Origin: Ptychodera flava | Lineage: Eukaryota; Hemichordata; Enteropneusta; Ptychoderidae | Direction of reading: 5' to 3' | DNA: 64,000 nt | Assembly (NCBI RefSeq): GCF_041260155.1 | Contig: NC_091944.1 | Span: forward strand, 16,998,772-17,062,771 | Part shown: positions 1-13,778 of the stretch, piece after piece | Position numbering within the stretch: the first letter of the stretch is position 1 | How the letters are laid out: each line of letters starts with the position of its first letter | Position numbers and translations under genes: made by a program | Notes under the pieces: model-generated | Seen by the model: the letters and a program-made list of their open reading frames with translations, nothing else | Databases searched by the model: none | What the model was told of the DNA's origin: nothing

Positions 1-2185
1 TGCTCTTTCTTACGTATTTCTAAAAGTAAGAGTATCTTTTTGTTGAAAAAACCTGATACGGGGTGTCTTGAAATTTTGAGGAACAAGCATGGATGCCAAG
101 CCATCATGATCCGGTAAGTCCCAACGCTGGGAGTTTCGGGACGATGTCTTAAACTAAGAAAGAATCGGTCACGATGGAGTAAACAGCGGTCGTTGGAAAC
201 GTTGCGAAGGGATAATGCAAATGTATATTTAATGACCGGTCTCGTTAACTTTCAGGCTCACGGGAGATCCGCGACTCGTAATCCGGTTTCCGATCTGATC
301 GCTATCGGCCATCGACCGAGTTCAGATGATTCCGGATCTGGACGTACATGAAATGGTTGCAATTGCATGAGGTCATTTGAGCATGCTCTAAAGGTGGAAT
401 GTAATTGGCCGAGTCATTGAACTTATGACCAATGGACCTCCTGCTAAGGGCCTCGCTTTCCCATCGTGTGTACATAATCAGAGAGAGTAAATCTCGCTCC
501 TACCATGACATAATTCAGGTCATCAGAGCAGAACAACGTTACCATTTCCGGATACAAATGGAGTCGAAATACTTTAAATTGCCGCGAAGAACTGGAACAC
601 TGACGGATGAAAGGTCCCAGATAACAGATAACGTGTTCAAGGACAAGACACGGTACATAATGTCCTTGACATTTGATTCGTCGACGTCTAAATCATGGTT
701 TCAAACGCGACATTTGAATGGTGTGGAATTCGACTATATGACTTTGTCGACTTCGATGTGAACGAACAAGACACGATGACACACAGAGAAAACTAAACTA
801 AAACCAGCAAAGCACAGCGAATTCTGACATAGGTGCGAGGATTACAACGGAGGCCTGACAGACACAAATTTAATCCGGAAAATCCGATATCACGCCGTAA
901 AACAACGCGGCGTCATCGTCATGGTGATTTTATCAATCCATTTTGACGGCACTGGTTGCTACCGATACATTTCATATATCGCAGGCGCAGACTCTTCGAT
1001 CAATATGTTAATTTTACCCAATGCAAGCAGATGAAATAATGCCGAATAGAGATGACAGGAATTTTGAAAGTTCAGTTACAAATGTCGTAATTCGGCCATC
1101 ACTTGGCTAAGGTATTCAAGGGATGCTAAACCATATTATCATTACGCCTGTGAACGACCGCCAACAAAACTGCAACCGACAAACTTAAGATACATCTTTG
1201 TTAGTTACTTAAAATTCTATTACTGAAATGAAAATTATATACATAAAGTATCGAGTGATAAGTGACCAGCAGTTTAATGGGTGAGTTAAGGGTAAGCTGA
1301 TGGGGTTGGTTTTAGCTATCCTATTTATATAATAGATTATTTGTCAAGAGAAATGCTTGGTTACCAGAAGACCTACCAGGTCATCGGATGTCGAATGGTA
1401 ACTCCTTCAGCTTGGACGGTCATTTTCAACATTGCGAATTACTACAGCCAGTCCATTATGTAACCTTGTACACGAAGTGTCTACACGTATACCGTCACAA
1501 GTGTATACAGTTACACGTAGGGGATCATTCGTGGCTATATTGACATATGCCTAGTTTCAAAGTAGGAAGTATGATTGAAATTGTAAATTCATTGACAGTA
1601 TGCTTGTGTTGATTACATTTACAGGTCCAAATTTATATTTGCATAAACTCGCATCTCCCGGAACAAGCTTATATGGGATTAAAGGTCTAGGCTTAAAGGG
1701 GCAGATCATCATCCCAGGCATTGAACACGCCCATGAATATGCTATTAAATGTACATGTTCCCTGTTATCTAACACATGAACGATTTTCGTGTTTGCGTTT
1801 GCACACTTGGATGTTGAAAATATTTGTAATTTACAAAAGTTCAACACAAGTCTGTCTTTAACCATCTAGTGATGACATAAATAGTGCAAGGAAAGCATGT
1901 AATGTTTAAAATTCGAAATAAGTACCGGCTATTCTATTTACCTGTTGATTTGTTTACATTTGCCGATATAAACTTCCTTGAGAGCAAATTGTGCAAAGAA
2001 AAAATTAGAACAACTGAAGCCTAGTACGTTAGAAATTCGTCAGGGATTCCATCTCCGTTGATATGCTTCAGTGTTATTTTGATTTTTTATGAGTGAATAA
2101 TTGTGTAAATATCGTTAGAATGTCGCAAAGGCCGATGTGTGCGTCATAGCGAACCTCACAATGCATGGACGCAGTCCAATGTATT
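1..2185. other. No gene recognised
   Basis: Single-copy-looking sequence without an ORF bearing any family motif and without tandem repeats. The longest open frames are about 100 codons and look random. Confidence 0.6.
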
Positions 2186-2626
2186 AAGGGACCATCTCAG
2201 ATTGTCGCATAAGTTCAAGAAACGAAATTCCTTCGTTTACATCAAAACCCCCTCCTCCCCTCTCCCCCTTAACGAAAATTCAAAAGTGCGAAATGTTGAT
2301 GTCTGCCTGAGAGTAGCACTGTAGCATTTTGCTACAGCTACTGAAGAATGTTTCCCCTGACCACATTACATCGTCAAGTAATCGATCAACTTTGAGTACT
2401 AACTACCATCAGCATGACACGAACGAGTTGGAAATAGTTGCAGCGAAATTTGTCGTTACGAATATGCAGTTTTTGTTTATTTTTAGGCACACTGTAAAGA
2501 GAACTTGTACTCACAAAATAAAAGTGCGAAAGTGAAGTTCACTAATTGAATGGAGGTCAAACCCCTCCCCCCTTAAGCGAATGAATTTCGCTTTTTGAAC
2601 TTATGCGTCAATCTGAGACGGTCCCT
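2186..2626. mobile_element. Family C element, 441 bp, ~30-bp terminal inverted repeats
   Basis: Begins AGGGACCATCTCAGATTGTC and ends in the inverse (GACAATCTGAGACGGTCCCT with minor changes). The inverted similarity continues into AGTTCAAGAAACGAAATT. Both subterminal parts carry C-rich AACCCCCTCC runs. No coding sequence. Confidence 0.75.
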
Positions 2627-4460
2627 AAAAGCAAGCGGGAAATGAACAGGTTGCATTAGAATGGCAATAAGAAGGACGCGTAAAAACATGGCAAAATTAA
2701 ATGCAGAGACACTGGGGACTTTCTCCTTCACTCAAAATATGAAAAATTGTACGAGAAATTGTACGGCGCTGCAAATGAAATTAGCCGTGAGGTCACGGCG
2801 CTGCCTGTCTTTGTTCCGATCTTCTGATGGTTTACCATTTACCAACACTGATTTCACTACTGACAGACAATGGGTGCCTCTACTTTCAGATGCCAATTAC
2901 TTGCCTCCATCTTCAACGGTTTGCAGGGGCTTCAAAGGATACGGAATTGTAACATTGTCCCCCGGCTCTGATTGAGTTAATTACACATCCTACTGCTTTC
3001 ACGACCAGTGGATTACCATGCGTTCTTCCTGGCTCAATTATGTACGCTTCACGTAAGCTACATGTCTTTCCAAAAGCTTCCAGACGGAACATTTGTATTT
3101 ATAATTCTCTTGAGGGGCTGCACCGAAGAGTTTACGAGTACTTAAATTTGGTGTGGACACGTGGCCTAGCGGAACGTTTTGTATCTCTGCATTGCAGTTG
3201 TCTGGGCAGGCAGTTGTCTGTGTGACTGCGTCTTTTGCTCAATATTCAGTGAAAATTATGATGTTGGATTTTGCTTCCTTTATGAGAAAAATCGGTACAG
3301 ACGATTGCACGCTTTATTTCATCGATTTTTTTTTTTGCGCTTTTGAATGAATGAACTTTAAATGAACTTCATTTCACGCTTTCAGTTTAAGAATTGTTAA
3401 CGAAGTTCGGTTTGGTAGCATTCAAGTTGCTATCGGCCTACAGTTTCGCGCAGTATCTACAGTTTCGGCAGGCTGAGTATTTTCAATATGTTTATCAAAT
3501 TCAATGATTTTCTCATGGTATCGCCACGATCTGTGTTTAGAGACGCATATAATTAGAAAAGATATTCTGCAAGAACCAACTGTGACTTTTCTTTCCTTTC
3601 GCCGTTGGATGACGATGCATTATGGAAATATAAAAAAATCGCAATTTCCAAATTGTCCTTTGCTTTCGTCCGATGTTTTTGCGATTGAATTTATATCAAT
3701 TTGCAGAGGCTAATTTTAACAGTGAAAGAAGCGAAGGTATATATGGAGATACAGCATACGCAATAGAAGTTTTTTTGTTTTGTGGTAAGACGTGCAGCGA
3801 TACTAGGTGGAGAGTACCTAACGGTCATCATCGGTTACATTAATAAGTTCTCCAAATTTTGAGGAGAGATGTAATTTGAAATGCTGTTAAGGATTTCCTG
3901 TCTCGGGTTCATTTTCTGTCGTTTGTGGCTATGTCTTGTTTACTTCCTGCAGTGGTTTCCGATTAACTTTCAATTATCCTCGCGTATAAAAGCGGAATTC
4001 CTAATGCCGAAGCGGGGTTGTTTACCAGCATAATTGAGATGTATTTCGCTACGCCCTTTTCCCATACCTGTGTTTAAAACAATGGCTTCGTGACACAGAG
4101 ATATCTCCGGATCGGAGGAAGTGTCCCTCCACGGCCCTATGAACTGCTTTATCGCACCATTTTGTTCTCCAAAACGACCCGAACACATTTTATTTCGTCC
4201 ATGTGGAAATTACACTAAAGTATGATATAAACCTCTAGACTTAGATAATCTGATTTAAACTCATAACACATATATCAGCTACATCCCAACAGTGCCATGA
4301 TGTTTCATTACGAGGCAAGGTTGACTGATAAAAAAAAATCTTCTTGTCAAGTTATTTACCGTGCTTGAACGAAAAAAGGTGCAACAAGCCTCCGCCATAA
4401 AGTTTATACCATTCTCTATCGTTTCTCTGTAAATATTTGCATGTACGTTAGTGTGTGGCT

Positions 4461-4490
4461 ATATACACACATATATATATGCATACACAC

Positions 4491-4542
<52 letters not shown>

Positions 4543-4557
4543 AAGTGATATATATAT

Positions 4558-4632
<75 letters not shown>

Positions 4633-4633
4633 A
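4461..4633. repeat. (TA)n/(TG)n compound microsatellite
   Basis: (TA)n around 4490-4540, a short unique stretch, (TA)n again, then (TG)n to about 4616 and (TATG)n. Confidence 0.95.
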
Positions 4634-5373
4634 AAGGGGCTAAACCATCACAATAATATATCATAGTTACAGACTCGTCGTTACTAAGCGTTTCAAGCAC
4701 ATCTCCTTGCGATCATGCAATAATACTGATCGGAAGATCGCCGCCAGATTGGCATGAAAATTCTACTTATGAAGGGTTTTGTTTTCTAAACGAAACGATC
4801 TTGTAACTTCTTATCGATCTATCGACCTTATTGCAAGGCAGGTGCAGATGCACCAAGCACATTTAGACGCACAAGATTTATATAAAGAAAGGTAGTAAAG
4901 TGTCTCTGATAGAGTGATTTTCTTAAATTACAACGGTAAAACAGACATAACCATCGCAAAGAAAAGCTTCCAATATAGATGTGCCTAAAAATAACTGACG
5001 TATAACATAATAATGTTTCACAGCCGCTGCTATTTTCGAAAACCGTCCCTAATTTCAGTCAAACCGATGAGGTAACAGCGATGATCTCGGTATTTTACGT
5101 TTTGACATTTACAAATATCCTACATCGTCAGATGACACTAGTGGGAAATGAAGTATTCTCTGTCAAAATTACCTATAAAAACATTCTAAAACTGGCAGAT
5201 AGCTGTATTGACGTCACGAAAACCGGTGCACCGTGCGTCCTGTCGGTATAGCTGCAATTCGTATACTCAGGGAACACTGAATTTTATGCAGTGAGGTAAC
5301 TTTGATTGCCTTAGTTTATATACCATTCCAAAACGGAAATGCTATAACAGGAGGGTTAAAAACCAATCACTCT

Positions 5374-5377
<4 letters not shown>

Positions 5378-5452
<75 letters not shown>
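5378..5452. repeat. (GA)n microsatellite
   Basis: About 37 uninterrupted GA units. Confidence 0.97.
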
Positions 5453-5455
<3 letters not shown>

Positions 5456-7680
5456 GTTCACAACGTGGAAATATATTTGTATTTATGCATTACCCAGTAT
5501 CTGTTGGCGGGGTAGCGTGCGTCCACAGCTACCAGTAGGGTAGCTACATTTCATTTCATTAGTAAACTTGCAAGCGATTCTGTTGCTGCTGAATGGAAAA
5601 CAATTACTTTCAATCTCGAACCTTCATCGGTCGCTAGAATACCGATTCCAAAGAACAGGGCGTTTGCCCCTTTAACACATGAATATCACGCAAAATCCAT
5701 GGCGCCACCAAATCATAAACCCTTATAAGGTCCATGGCCAAATTCACCTGGTAAACAGAGTCCTTATTCTGAAGTGGCATGTTTCAACAGCTTGGACGAG
5801 TTCCTATTCAGACGAGAACACTCATTCGGAGCTGGCCCAGTACGCGTTTTCACGGAGATTTTAAACAGAAAGTCGTGTTCGAGTACTGGATATTTGATGG
5901 ACATAGCACGCCAAAGAACCTACAAGTACCTGAAACATAGTGAGTTGTTAGCGCTTCATCACACACACCACTTTCAGATTTCCTTCCTAATTTACATAAA
6001 TCGCCCTTCCTAATTTACATAATGGCCGACACTTACGATCTACATACATATTTTCAAAGAAAAAACGGCTAATTCTGGAATAGTGCAATCTTCTTCAATA
6101 AACACCAGGCTTCACATCTGCCGGCATATTTTAGGAGTGTATCAGCAGAATCTAAAGAGGTAGACAGGCTTTGAACAAAAGGAAATTAACAAACTAAGGG
6201 GCTTTAAATAAAATTCTTTGTTTGCCGTCTGCGTGCTGGTAGATTTTCGGAGAAAATGAATTAATAAAAACACAATTTTAACACTATTACAAATATAAAA
6301 ATATTATTTTTCCACTAGAACCAAAATAAAAATTGAGCTTATGTTAATACACTCGTGTTTTTTGTCTGTTTTTTTTCCCTGGCCGGCTGGTAGGTTTTTC
6401 AAAAATCCAACGACAGCAAACAAAGAATTTTCTTTAAATGGCCTACTGACTGTTAACAGGAACACCAGAAACCACAAAAATGTGAGTTTTAGTAAGGATA
6501 AAGTTGAGAATATCCTGAACCCACATAATGACCCTAGTATAAACTATTGAAAACTTTCCATTTAAGAATGATGAAAAACCTGATGGAGAGACTGGTTTAC
6601 CACTGTAATAATAAAATAAAAACAAGTAGAAAATGCGTAAATTCATATCGCTTTGCCACTTTCCACTGTGGCAACTATTCCTACAACCTAGTTGGCAGCA
6701 TAGCATGACAATTTAGAAGTGTAATTTGAAAACAAAACATTTTTATTCTTCAAACACTGTCATGATGGACACAGACATATAGTAGCTGTTATAAAATCAT
6801 GGAATCTTGATAATTATTAACAATAAATGTCACAATATTTTGTGATCAGTATATACAACTTATGAAACACTCATGAAACTTGTGATAAAAATCATATCTT
6901 CAGCACATATACTAACTATGGCCAGGATTCATTTAAACAATTTTCAAATTGTACATACAAAGTCAATAAAGGTAGTTGCTGCAAGTTCAACTGAGTTGAA
7001 AACGGTTATGAAATCCACACAAAAAGGTTCAATGCTATGCATATGGTTACAAGCACTGGTATCGTATAATATGTAGTCTCTGGCACATGAACATTTGAAA
7101 TGTTTTCACAGCTGTATTAAGTATGGTGGATGATTTTCACCATATATATACTTGATATATTTTCCCCATACAGTACTTGAAAACCTATAAATTGATCAAT
7201 CTTTACATTTTTGGCCCAGGTTTTGGTGGACACTACTGCACAAGCACGTTCTCTTTTGACATTCTCTGTGGTTACCAAGATTTGGCAGAAATTTGTTCAA
7301 ATCTTGAACAAAACTACAAAGTGGACATTTTGCTTCATTATATTTGAAAACTGGGCTTCCATAAAACAGGAATTCACTCAATCAAGACCTGTAGACACAG
7401 AGGGGTATATTGTGTACAAACTCCAAGCAATGTTGAAAATTTCTTGACCAACATATTCAGAGAATATCTCAGAGACAACACTAATGCTGTCCTGTATTTC
7501 AAAAATTGTAAACATAACTTTTGATGCATTTTTCTGGTTTTTTTATCAATTTCAAAAATGTAATATCATCATTCCTTTTTGTTGAAACCACAAATAACGC
7601 TAAATCTGCAGAATAGGGGTTCCAGCTTTCCTTTGGGTTGCAATCTGCTTGTCTTTTGGTGTGTTCCATTGTGTCTAGAT

Positions 7681-7758
7681 AAGATTGTGTTGAATTGTAA
7701 TATGGCTCAAAGCGAACCCAAGATTGTGTTGAATTGTAATATGGCTCAAAGCGAACCC
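7681..7758. repeat. Exact two-copy 39-bp tandem duplication
   Basis: Units 7681-7719 and 7720-7758 are identical by eye, starting AAGATTGTGTTGAATTGTAA. Probably recent replication slippage. Confidence 0.95.
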
Positions 7759-8030
7759 AAGATTATTCAGTTTTGTGAGATAAACTGCCAAGCATTGAAG
7801 AAAATGTCCTATTACTGTGTTGTGAAAACCAGTACTACATAAGACATTCATTTATTTGTCAAAAAAACAAACGGCATACATTGCAAATATGTGTATGGGC
7901 TGAATATTGGGTATTCCAACACCTTGATTATACAGTATCACAAGGACACACAGTACAAAAAGGAAATTTGAAATATTAACTTTACCGGTATAATAAAGTT
8001 TCAAGCATAATCGCTCGCCCCTCTAGTCTT

Positions 8031-8110
8031 TTTATTTAATTTTATCATGTACCTACGCTGGCGATAATGAATAATTTGTGACCTAATGTAAAGTGACCAG
8101 CACTTTTATT
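8031..8110 (-). terminator. Candidate polyadenylation signals of the pinocchio-like gene
   Basis: AATAAA hexamers in minus-strand sense lie at 8110-8105 and 8036-8031, about 285 and 360 nt past the stop codon at 8394. Either could end a short 3' UTR. This is motif evidence only. Confidence 0.4.
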
Positions 8111-8393
8111 TCAAACAGCTGCATATCGCCAATCTCTTGTAAAAAATACTCATAGTCTTGATTTTTGTGGCGAGTCAAAAGTACAGTGACAGCAAATTAT
8201 TAAGCTTGGCTGAAGGAACGCCTATTCATATCAATGGTGTAAATACTTCCTGAGAAACAGGCATAGACAAACCCGTAAACATTTTTCCTGCTTCCAGAAC
8301 AATTTCCGCATGGCTGTAATTCCAGACACTTCCAGGGCAGTGTCTGGAATGAGTCTGTTTCTCAGTCTCGGAGGCGGCTCTGAAACCAAACAA

Positions 8394-8525
8394 CTAAAGA
8401 TCTTGCATGGCATCTGTAAGCATATCTTCATCTCCGTCTATTAGATTCTCCAGGATGAAGACTTGTTGTTCCTGGTAAGGCAGTCCGCATTTGCCGTTCC
8501 AGTGGGCTTCTTTCATTTTGTGTGA
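8394..8525 (-). CDS. Pinocchio-like gene, exon 4 (terminal)
   Basis: 132 nt including the TAG at 8396-8394; acceptor AATTTTCAG, phase 0. It starts SHKMKEAHWNGKCG, which continues the family motif after RDIDM, and ends DGDEDMLTDAMQDL. The match of phase and motif across a 15.5-kb intron is the main support for joining it. Confidence 0.85.
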   Translation of the reverse strand, partial: SHKMKEAHWNGKCGLPYQEQQVFILENLIDGDEDMLTDAMQDL

Positions 8526-11500
8526 CTGAAAATTGAAAAATAAACAAGATTCAATTTTAATGTATGGCTTTCTTATCCAAGTCTTCAGTAATAACAGTGA
8601 AGCAAGGGCGACCTACATTGTCGTTGATCAGACGTCTTTTCACCCCTATATCTTGATTTGGTGGTCCAACTTTGCCATAAAAAACAATGGGACTATACCA
8701 AAAATAGTGGCGGGAGGGTAAGAGAAGCTGATCAAGATTATCATCTGTTGCAATTTTCTAAACATCTGAGTGTAAACAAGGAATCCATACATGTACCAAC
8801 AACAATAACAACGAATAAAAGAAAGTGCAACAAATTATTCTCCCAAGGAGGGGTTCTTACACTTTTGCAAGGATCATGTCAACATATAATCAACTAATAG
8901 ATGAACGGATAATGGGTTAACCTGTTCACCACCATGGTTTGGCCCAAAGCCATTGTTATCAATGGTAATTGTGGACCTGTTTACAGGGAATGGGGGTGAA
9001 CAGGTCAATTCTTGTAAAATGGGCTTCTGTTTTACCATGGCTCTTACTCAAATCACTGACAGATCTGCTCAATTAATTTTGTCGTTGAACGTATTGGTCA
9101 GAAAACTTTGTAATGATTTATCAACAGATTAGCTATGATGCTGTAATGACTATGCTTTGAGACACATAATCAAATGTTACGTTTTATTCTTTCATGAGCG
9201 AGTTTTGGTTTGTTGCAGGTTTTATTCATTAATGTTCAATTTCAGAGATGTAGAGGTTTAACAGGATTTGATTTCATCCAAACTGAGTTCTGAGTAATCA
9301 AGGTCTGTTTAGGCCAAAGTTCTCCTCCAGACTGGAGTCAACATTCATTCACATGTTTAATCAAATGGCACTTTACATATGCATACTGAGTTTTACACAA
9401 ATTCTACAACATTTATATGATACACCATAGACATTTCAGGGACTTAAATTTCCAAGATACATTATGTAATTCACAGTCTTGAAGATTGTGATTATGACAG
9501 TGAAACTGACATGGTTAGTGTTCGCTTTCATATCAAATAATCTACAAATTCTGCCAGTCCAATTTCAAATTATATATACATCATGAACCAGTAAAGGAAT
9601 TATGGTTTTGGTTCTTTTCAATCTTTGATCTCACAGAGCTGAACAACAGTAACCAATGCATTTACGTGGCACAGGTCACGTACTTAAAACATGAGAGACA
9701 TACGGAGTTGAACTATTACATCTGGTGACACAACCTGACGTAATCATTTCAACAACTTCAGACAGATACTCAAGATTGAAAAAATTCTGAATTATCAACC
9801 TAGCATGACATGGGTGCCGACCTCTGACATCAAAGTATTCCTTTACAGCACAAAACTGGCATCTCCGTGATCTTTTCACCACTTAAATCCTTTATGATCC
9901 GAGCTGATATGATGTCTACGTGGACATACATCCCAATTTACGTCACAAGTGTTCCTTTACTAAAAGTGCAAAAACCTCAACATTCTTGGAAGAGCACTCC
10001 GATCAAGGTTAACAGGCACTTTGACCCCCTAGTGTCTCAACTACATGTAAAAGGGCAAGGAGTAAGTTAATACATGTAGTTATCAGTTTTCAGTTCAAGT
10101 CTACTTCTATTGCCAAGGTTGCCAAGATAATGACTGGAAACAGATCATCAGAACTACTTTAAAAAAGAATAAGAGGCATACATGATTGATTTGTCAAGTC
10201 TCTGCTGAAGAATTTTCTAGTTTCTTATAGCTTTTTTCTTTTAAGATAGAATGCGCCTCAGGGACAGATATTTGGACTCTCAGATGTTTACAACATTTTT
10301 CTGATCTACTGCTTATGGGCTCTTGAAGTAAATAAAGTTATCACACTCTTATTTTTGTGAAAATCAAATATTCATTTTTTTCCACAGAGTTTACACAGGG
10401 ATGGCCGCCATTTTGAATCCACATTTTAGTATGTCTCTGGTAATTTGTTTCTCTGGCACCAAACTTAACACAGTGTCCCCTGATTTTTATTCTAGATCTT
10501 GCTCTTGATCTTGAGTCAAGGTTTCCTTGAGTTTGAGCAAAAGTTTAAGTCTTTCAGCTTCGAGGCACATACCGGAACTAGTATACCTTTCGGCACCTCA
10601 AAAATGGATGGTTTCAAGTTTTCATTGTACTTTGCTGCATGATATTTTAAAGTGTTCTCTTTCAAACTCTCTCAGAAAATCAGAGTTCTCAATGCAGTTT
10701 TATAAGCATATTGAAACCACTTTAACCCTTTGAGAGCTGTATTTTTTTCACACCAAAATTTTAGTGCAACATTTTACCAATTTGTATGAACTTTTCTGTA
10801 ATTTTTCTGATAATTTTGGACCAAATGAACACAACATTTCATTGGCCAGTTTTTCATCAAAGTTTTGGCAAAAATCTGACAAAAGTTGACTGAAGTATAT
10901 TTTATAAGGGCGAAAAAAATTGACTTTGGCACTCAAAGGGTTAAACTTAACAAATAATGCATACCATCTCAAATTAAAATGGCTGCTACCCAGTATAGTC
11001 AACTATATGAGAACAATTAAATTTTTTATTTTCCAATGGCCAGACAGTAATAATTTAGTTCACATGCAGATTTCAAAACAAGTCTTCCCAATCTCTAGAC
11101 AAGAAAAGTACAGTAAAATTCTGAGTTTAACCCTCTCAGCCCTAAACCCTACATATAGTGGTAGCTCTGGTAAGTTACCAGAAACACAGGCTGAAAGGGT
11201 AAACAAATTTATCCCTGTGTTTTTTCAGTAGACTGAAGAATGCTAACACCAAGCCATATTACATTTAGGCATTATCTTAGGAGGTACAGTATTTGTCACT
11301 ATCTTTTTATAATGAAAGGCCCCTTAACTACCATAAATGTAAGAAGCTTTGGGATAACTGTTTGGCAGATGCAGTGATTATTCAATGGAAGTTTTACTTT
11401 ATATCAAAGGTATTGGTCAGTCTCTACCAACCGAGAAAAGAAAGAACAGAATACTGTAAGACATGTAAGACACATAATAGATCTGTACTTGGAATTCATT

Positions 11501-13720
11501 CCTTGAACCAAAACTCCCCGCTATTTCAATTTATGTCTCCTGACCACAGTTTAAAATGATTGGATTTTAAACACGTGCACCACACAGAGTTGCAACAAGG
11601 TACATTTATGTCTAGAGTTCCGAAAACATTGAATTTAATTCACTTCAATATAATTTTATTTCACCATGACATACCTCATGAAGGAAACTGAACATGGCGT
11701 TCAAAATGCTGTCATATTCAACTGATAAATTTACTTTGGGACCTGCAAAAGAACATTCCCTGCAAAGCTCCATCTATGGCACATCTTCTCTTTACTGAAT
11801 TTACTATTTTAATGACCCCTGACATCCCAGCATTTCCACTGGCACAAATTCTCTGATTAATCAAACGTTCTGTCACAATCAGCCATATTCTGAATTATGT
11901 ACTGAATTACTGTGACTTAATTTCTATCAAAGCTTTCTGGCATTGATTGAGATCTTAACTTTATGAATACTTTGTAGCATCAAAAAATACCAGGACATAA
12001 GGTTCTTCAACGATCATAAAACGTACATTAGTGTTTTGAAAACAACTGTGAAATGATAATCTTCAAGGTTCTAATGGATATTTTTGGTGTCAAAGGTCAC
12101 AGAGTGTAAAAGCAATGCCACTGAATGACCTATGACATGACAATGGCTGTCAGGGCTGTGTAGGTTTTATTGTATACCTTATGGAACATGGCAATATGAT
12201 TGAAGTAACCTTCCATACATTGTGAGATGTGAAAGGACAATGTCACAATAATTTTACGAGTGTTTTTGCCACTGAAACAGCAACCCCTTGTGCACCAAAA
12301 ACAAAGTCTGGGATTGTTTATGAAGCAGGATCTTTTGAGTTCAAATGATGGAGACAGAGGCGACTGCTCTATTTCTTCAAACTTTATTACTACAGCTACG
12401 TTGAACTACTGCTACAATAACCTAATGTATCAGTGGGTGGATAAGTGACGACCAGATCCAGTGGTGAGCGATGCGCTCTGAGTATACGCATACACATACA
12501 CTATACTGTGCATAAACATATACTAAAGTAAAGTTGCTAATTCAGGCTGTGATATAGTCGGTTTTGGCGGGAAAGTAAGAAGTGTCTTTGACTTTGATTG
12601 GTTAGAGATGAGTCACGTCAGAAAGAATTAAAACCATGTGTAAACACAGCATATTAGGAAGGAACTGAAGATATTGATACTCCATAATGCTCTTTAATAT
12701 GCCGTTCATACACAGGCCATTGAAACGTCTCTGAAACGGTTCTGGGCCAATACTGACACAGAAAGTTATGTGTGGACACTCCGAAATGGTTCTGAAGCGT
12801 TTCAGATTTGAGACGGTTTAGTCGGCCCGACCAGAGCCGTTGTAGGGATTAACTCTATCCGCAAATCGCTGTGTGGACAGACTGAGCCGCTTCAGAAGCG
12901 TTTCAAACGCCCTCACGCGACAGGTATTTGTAACATAAAACAAACAACAACCAATATACAATATTCACTTTTGCCATGGCTGCCGAACACAGTACTACAT
13001 CTCGCGGTATACTGGTCCGACGAAGAGATAAGCTTGCTACCAAAAACCCTATCAATTCGACCAGAAAAAAATAATTACGATTTGAAAAACGTCGAATTAA
13101 TAGGAAATTAAAACTGCCGAAATAATTTAGTGGTCGAATGAATTTAATTTGGAACGACGAGGATGAAATTTAAGCGAGACATGTTTGCCATGTTGAGACT
13201 GCTTCAAAGCATGGACTGAAATTTTGTGAGGTCGACAAATTAAGTAACAAAAAACCTCAAACGCACGTTGGTGTCACATCAAAATCAAAGTGGCCGCGAT
13301 TACAGACGGAACAATCTGTGACACTGCCACCGGCCCGCTCGACGGACGACACGTAAGTTGACATCGTGTGCCAGCCCTTGGAAATATATTGTAACTCCTT
13401 GACAGGCAGATGAGATTGTCTTATAACGTTTGATGCATTGAAAGTTTGTAAAAATAATAAAAAATGACATCACCGATCATAAGAAATGTGGTGTTGAAGA
13501 TAATAGTTTTTAAAAGAAGACTATGACGACCATATTTCTGTAAGTATTATCTAACTTTAGAAAACCAACATCTAAGATTTACTTCAACCAACACTTTGGG
13601 ATTTGTTCTACTCTTTATTATCGAATTTCTGGAAAGTAGGTGTACATTTTCGATGTCTGTGTATCGTCTACACCGAAGTCATATCCGAAAGAGTATAATC
13701 AGTTCGCGACAGCGTAAACC

Positions 13721-13778
<58 letters not shown>

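Larger units (their letters stand above)
2627..8030. other. Intergenic: microsatellites only
   Basis: Apart from the (TA)n/(TG)n, (GA)n and 39-bp duplication I see nothing. From about 6 kb the base composition is more A/T-rich. Confidence 0.6.

Noticed and set aside
8231..8431. 66-codon minus-strand ORF over the pinocchio-like 3' end
   Set aside because: Different frame from the exon carrying SHKMKEAHWNGKC; it overlaps the stop codon and 3' UTR.
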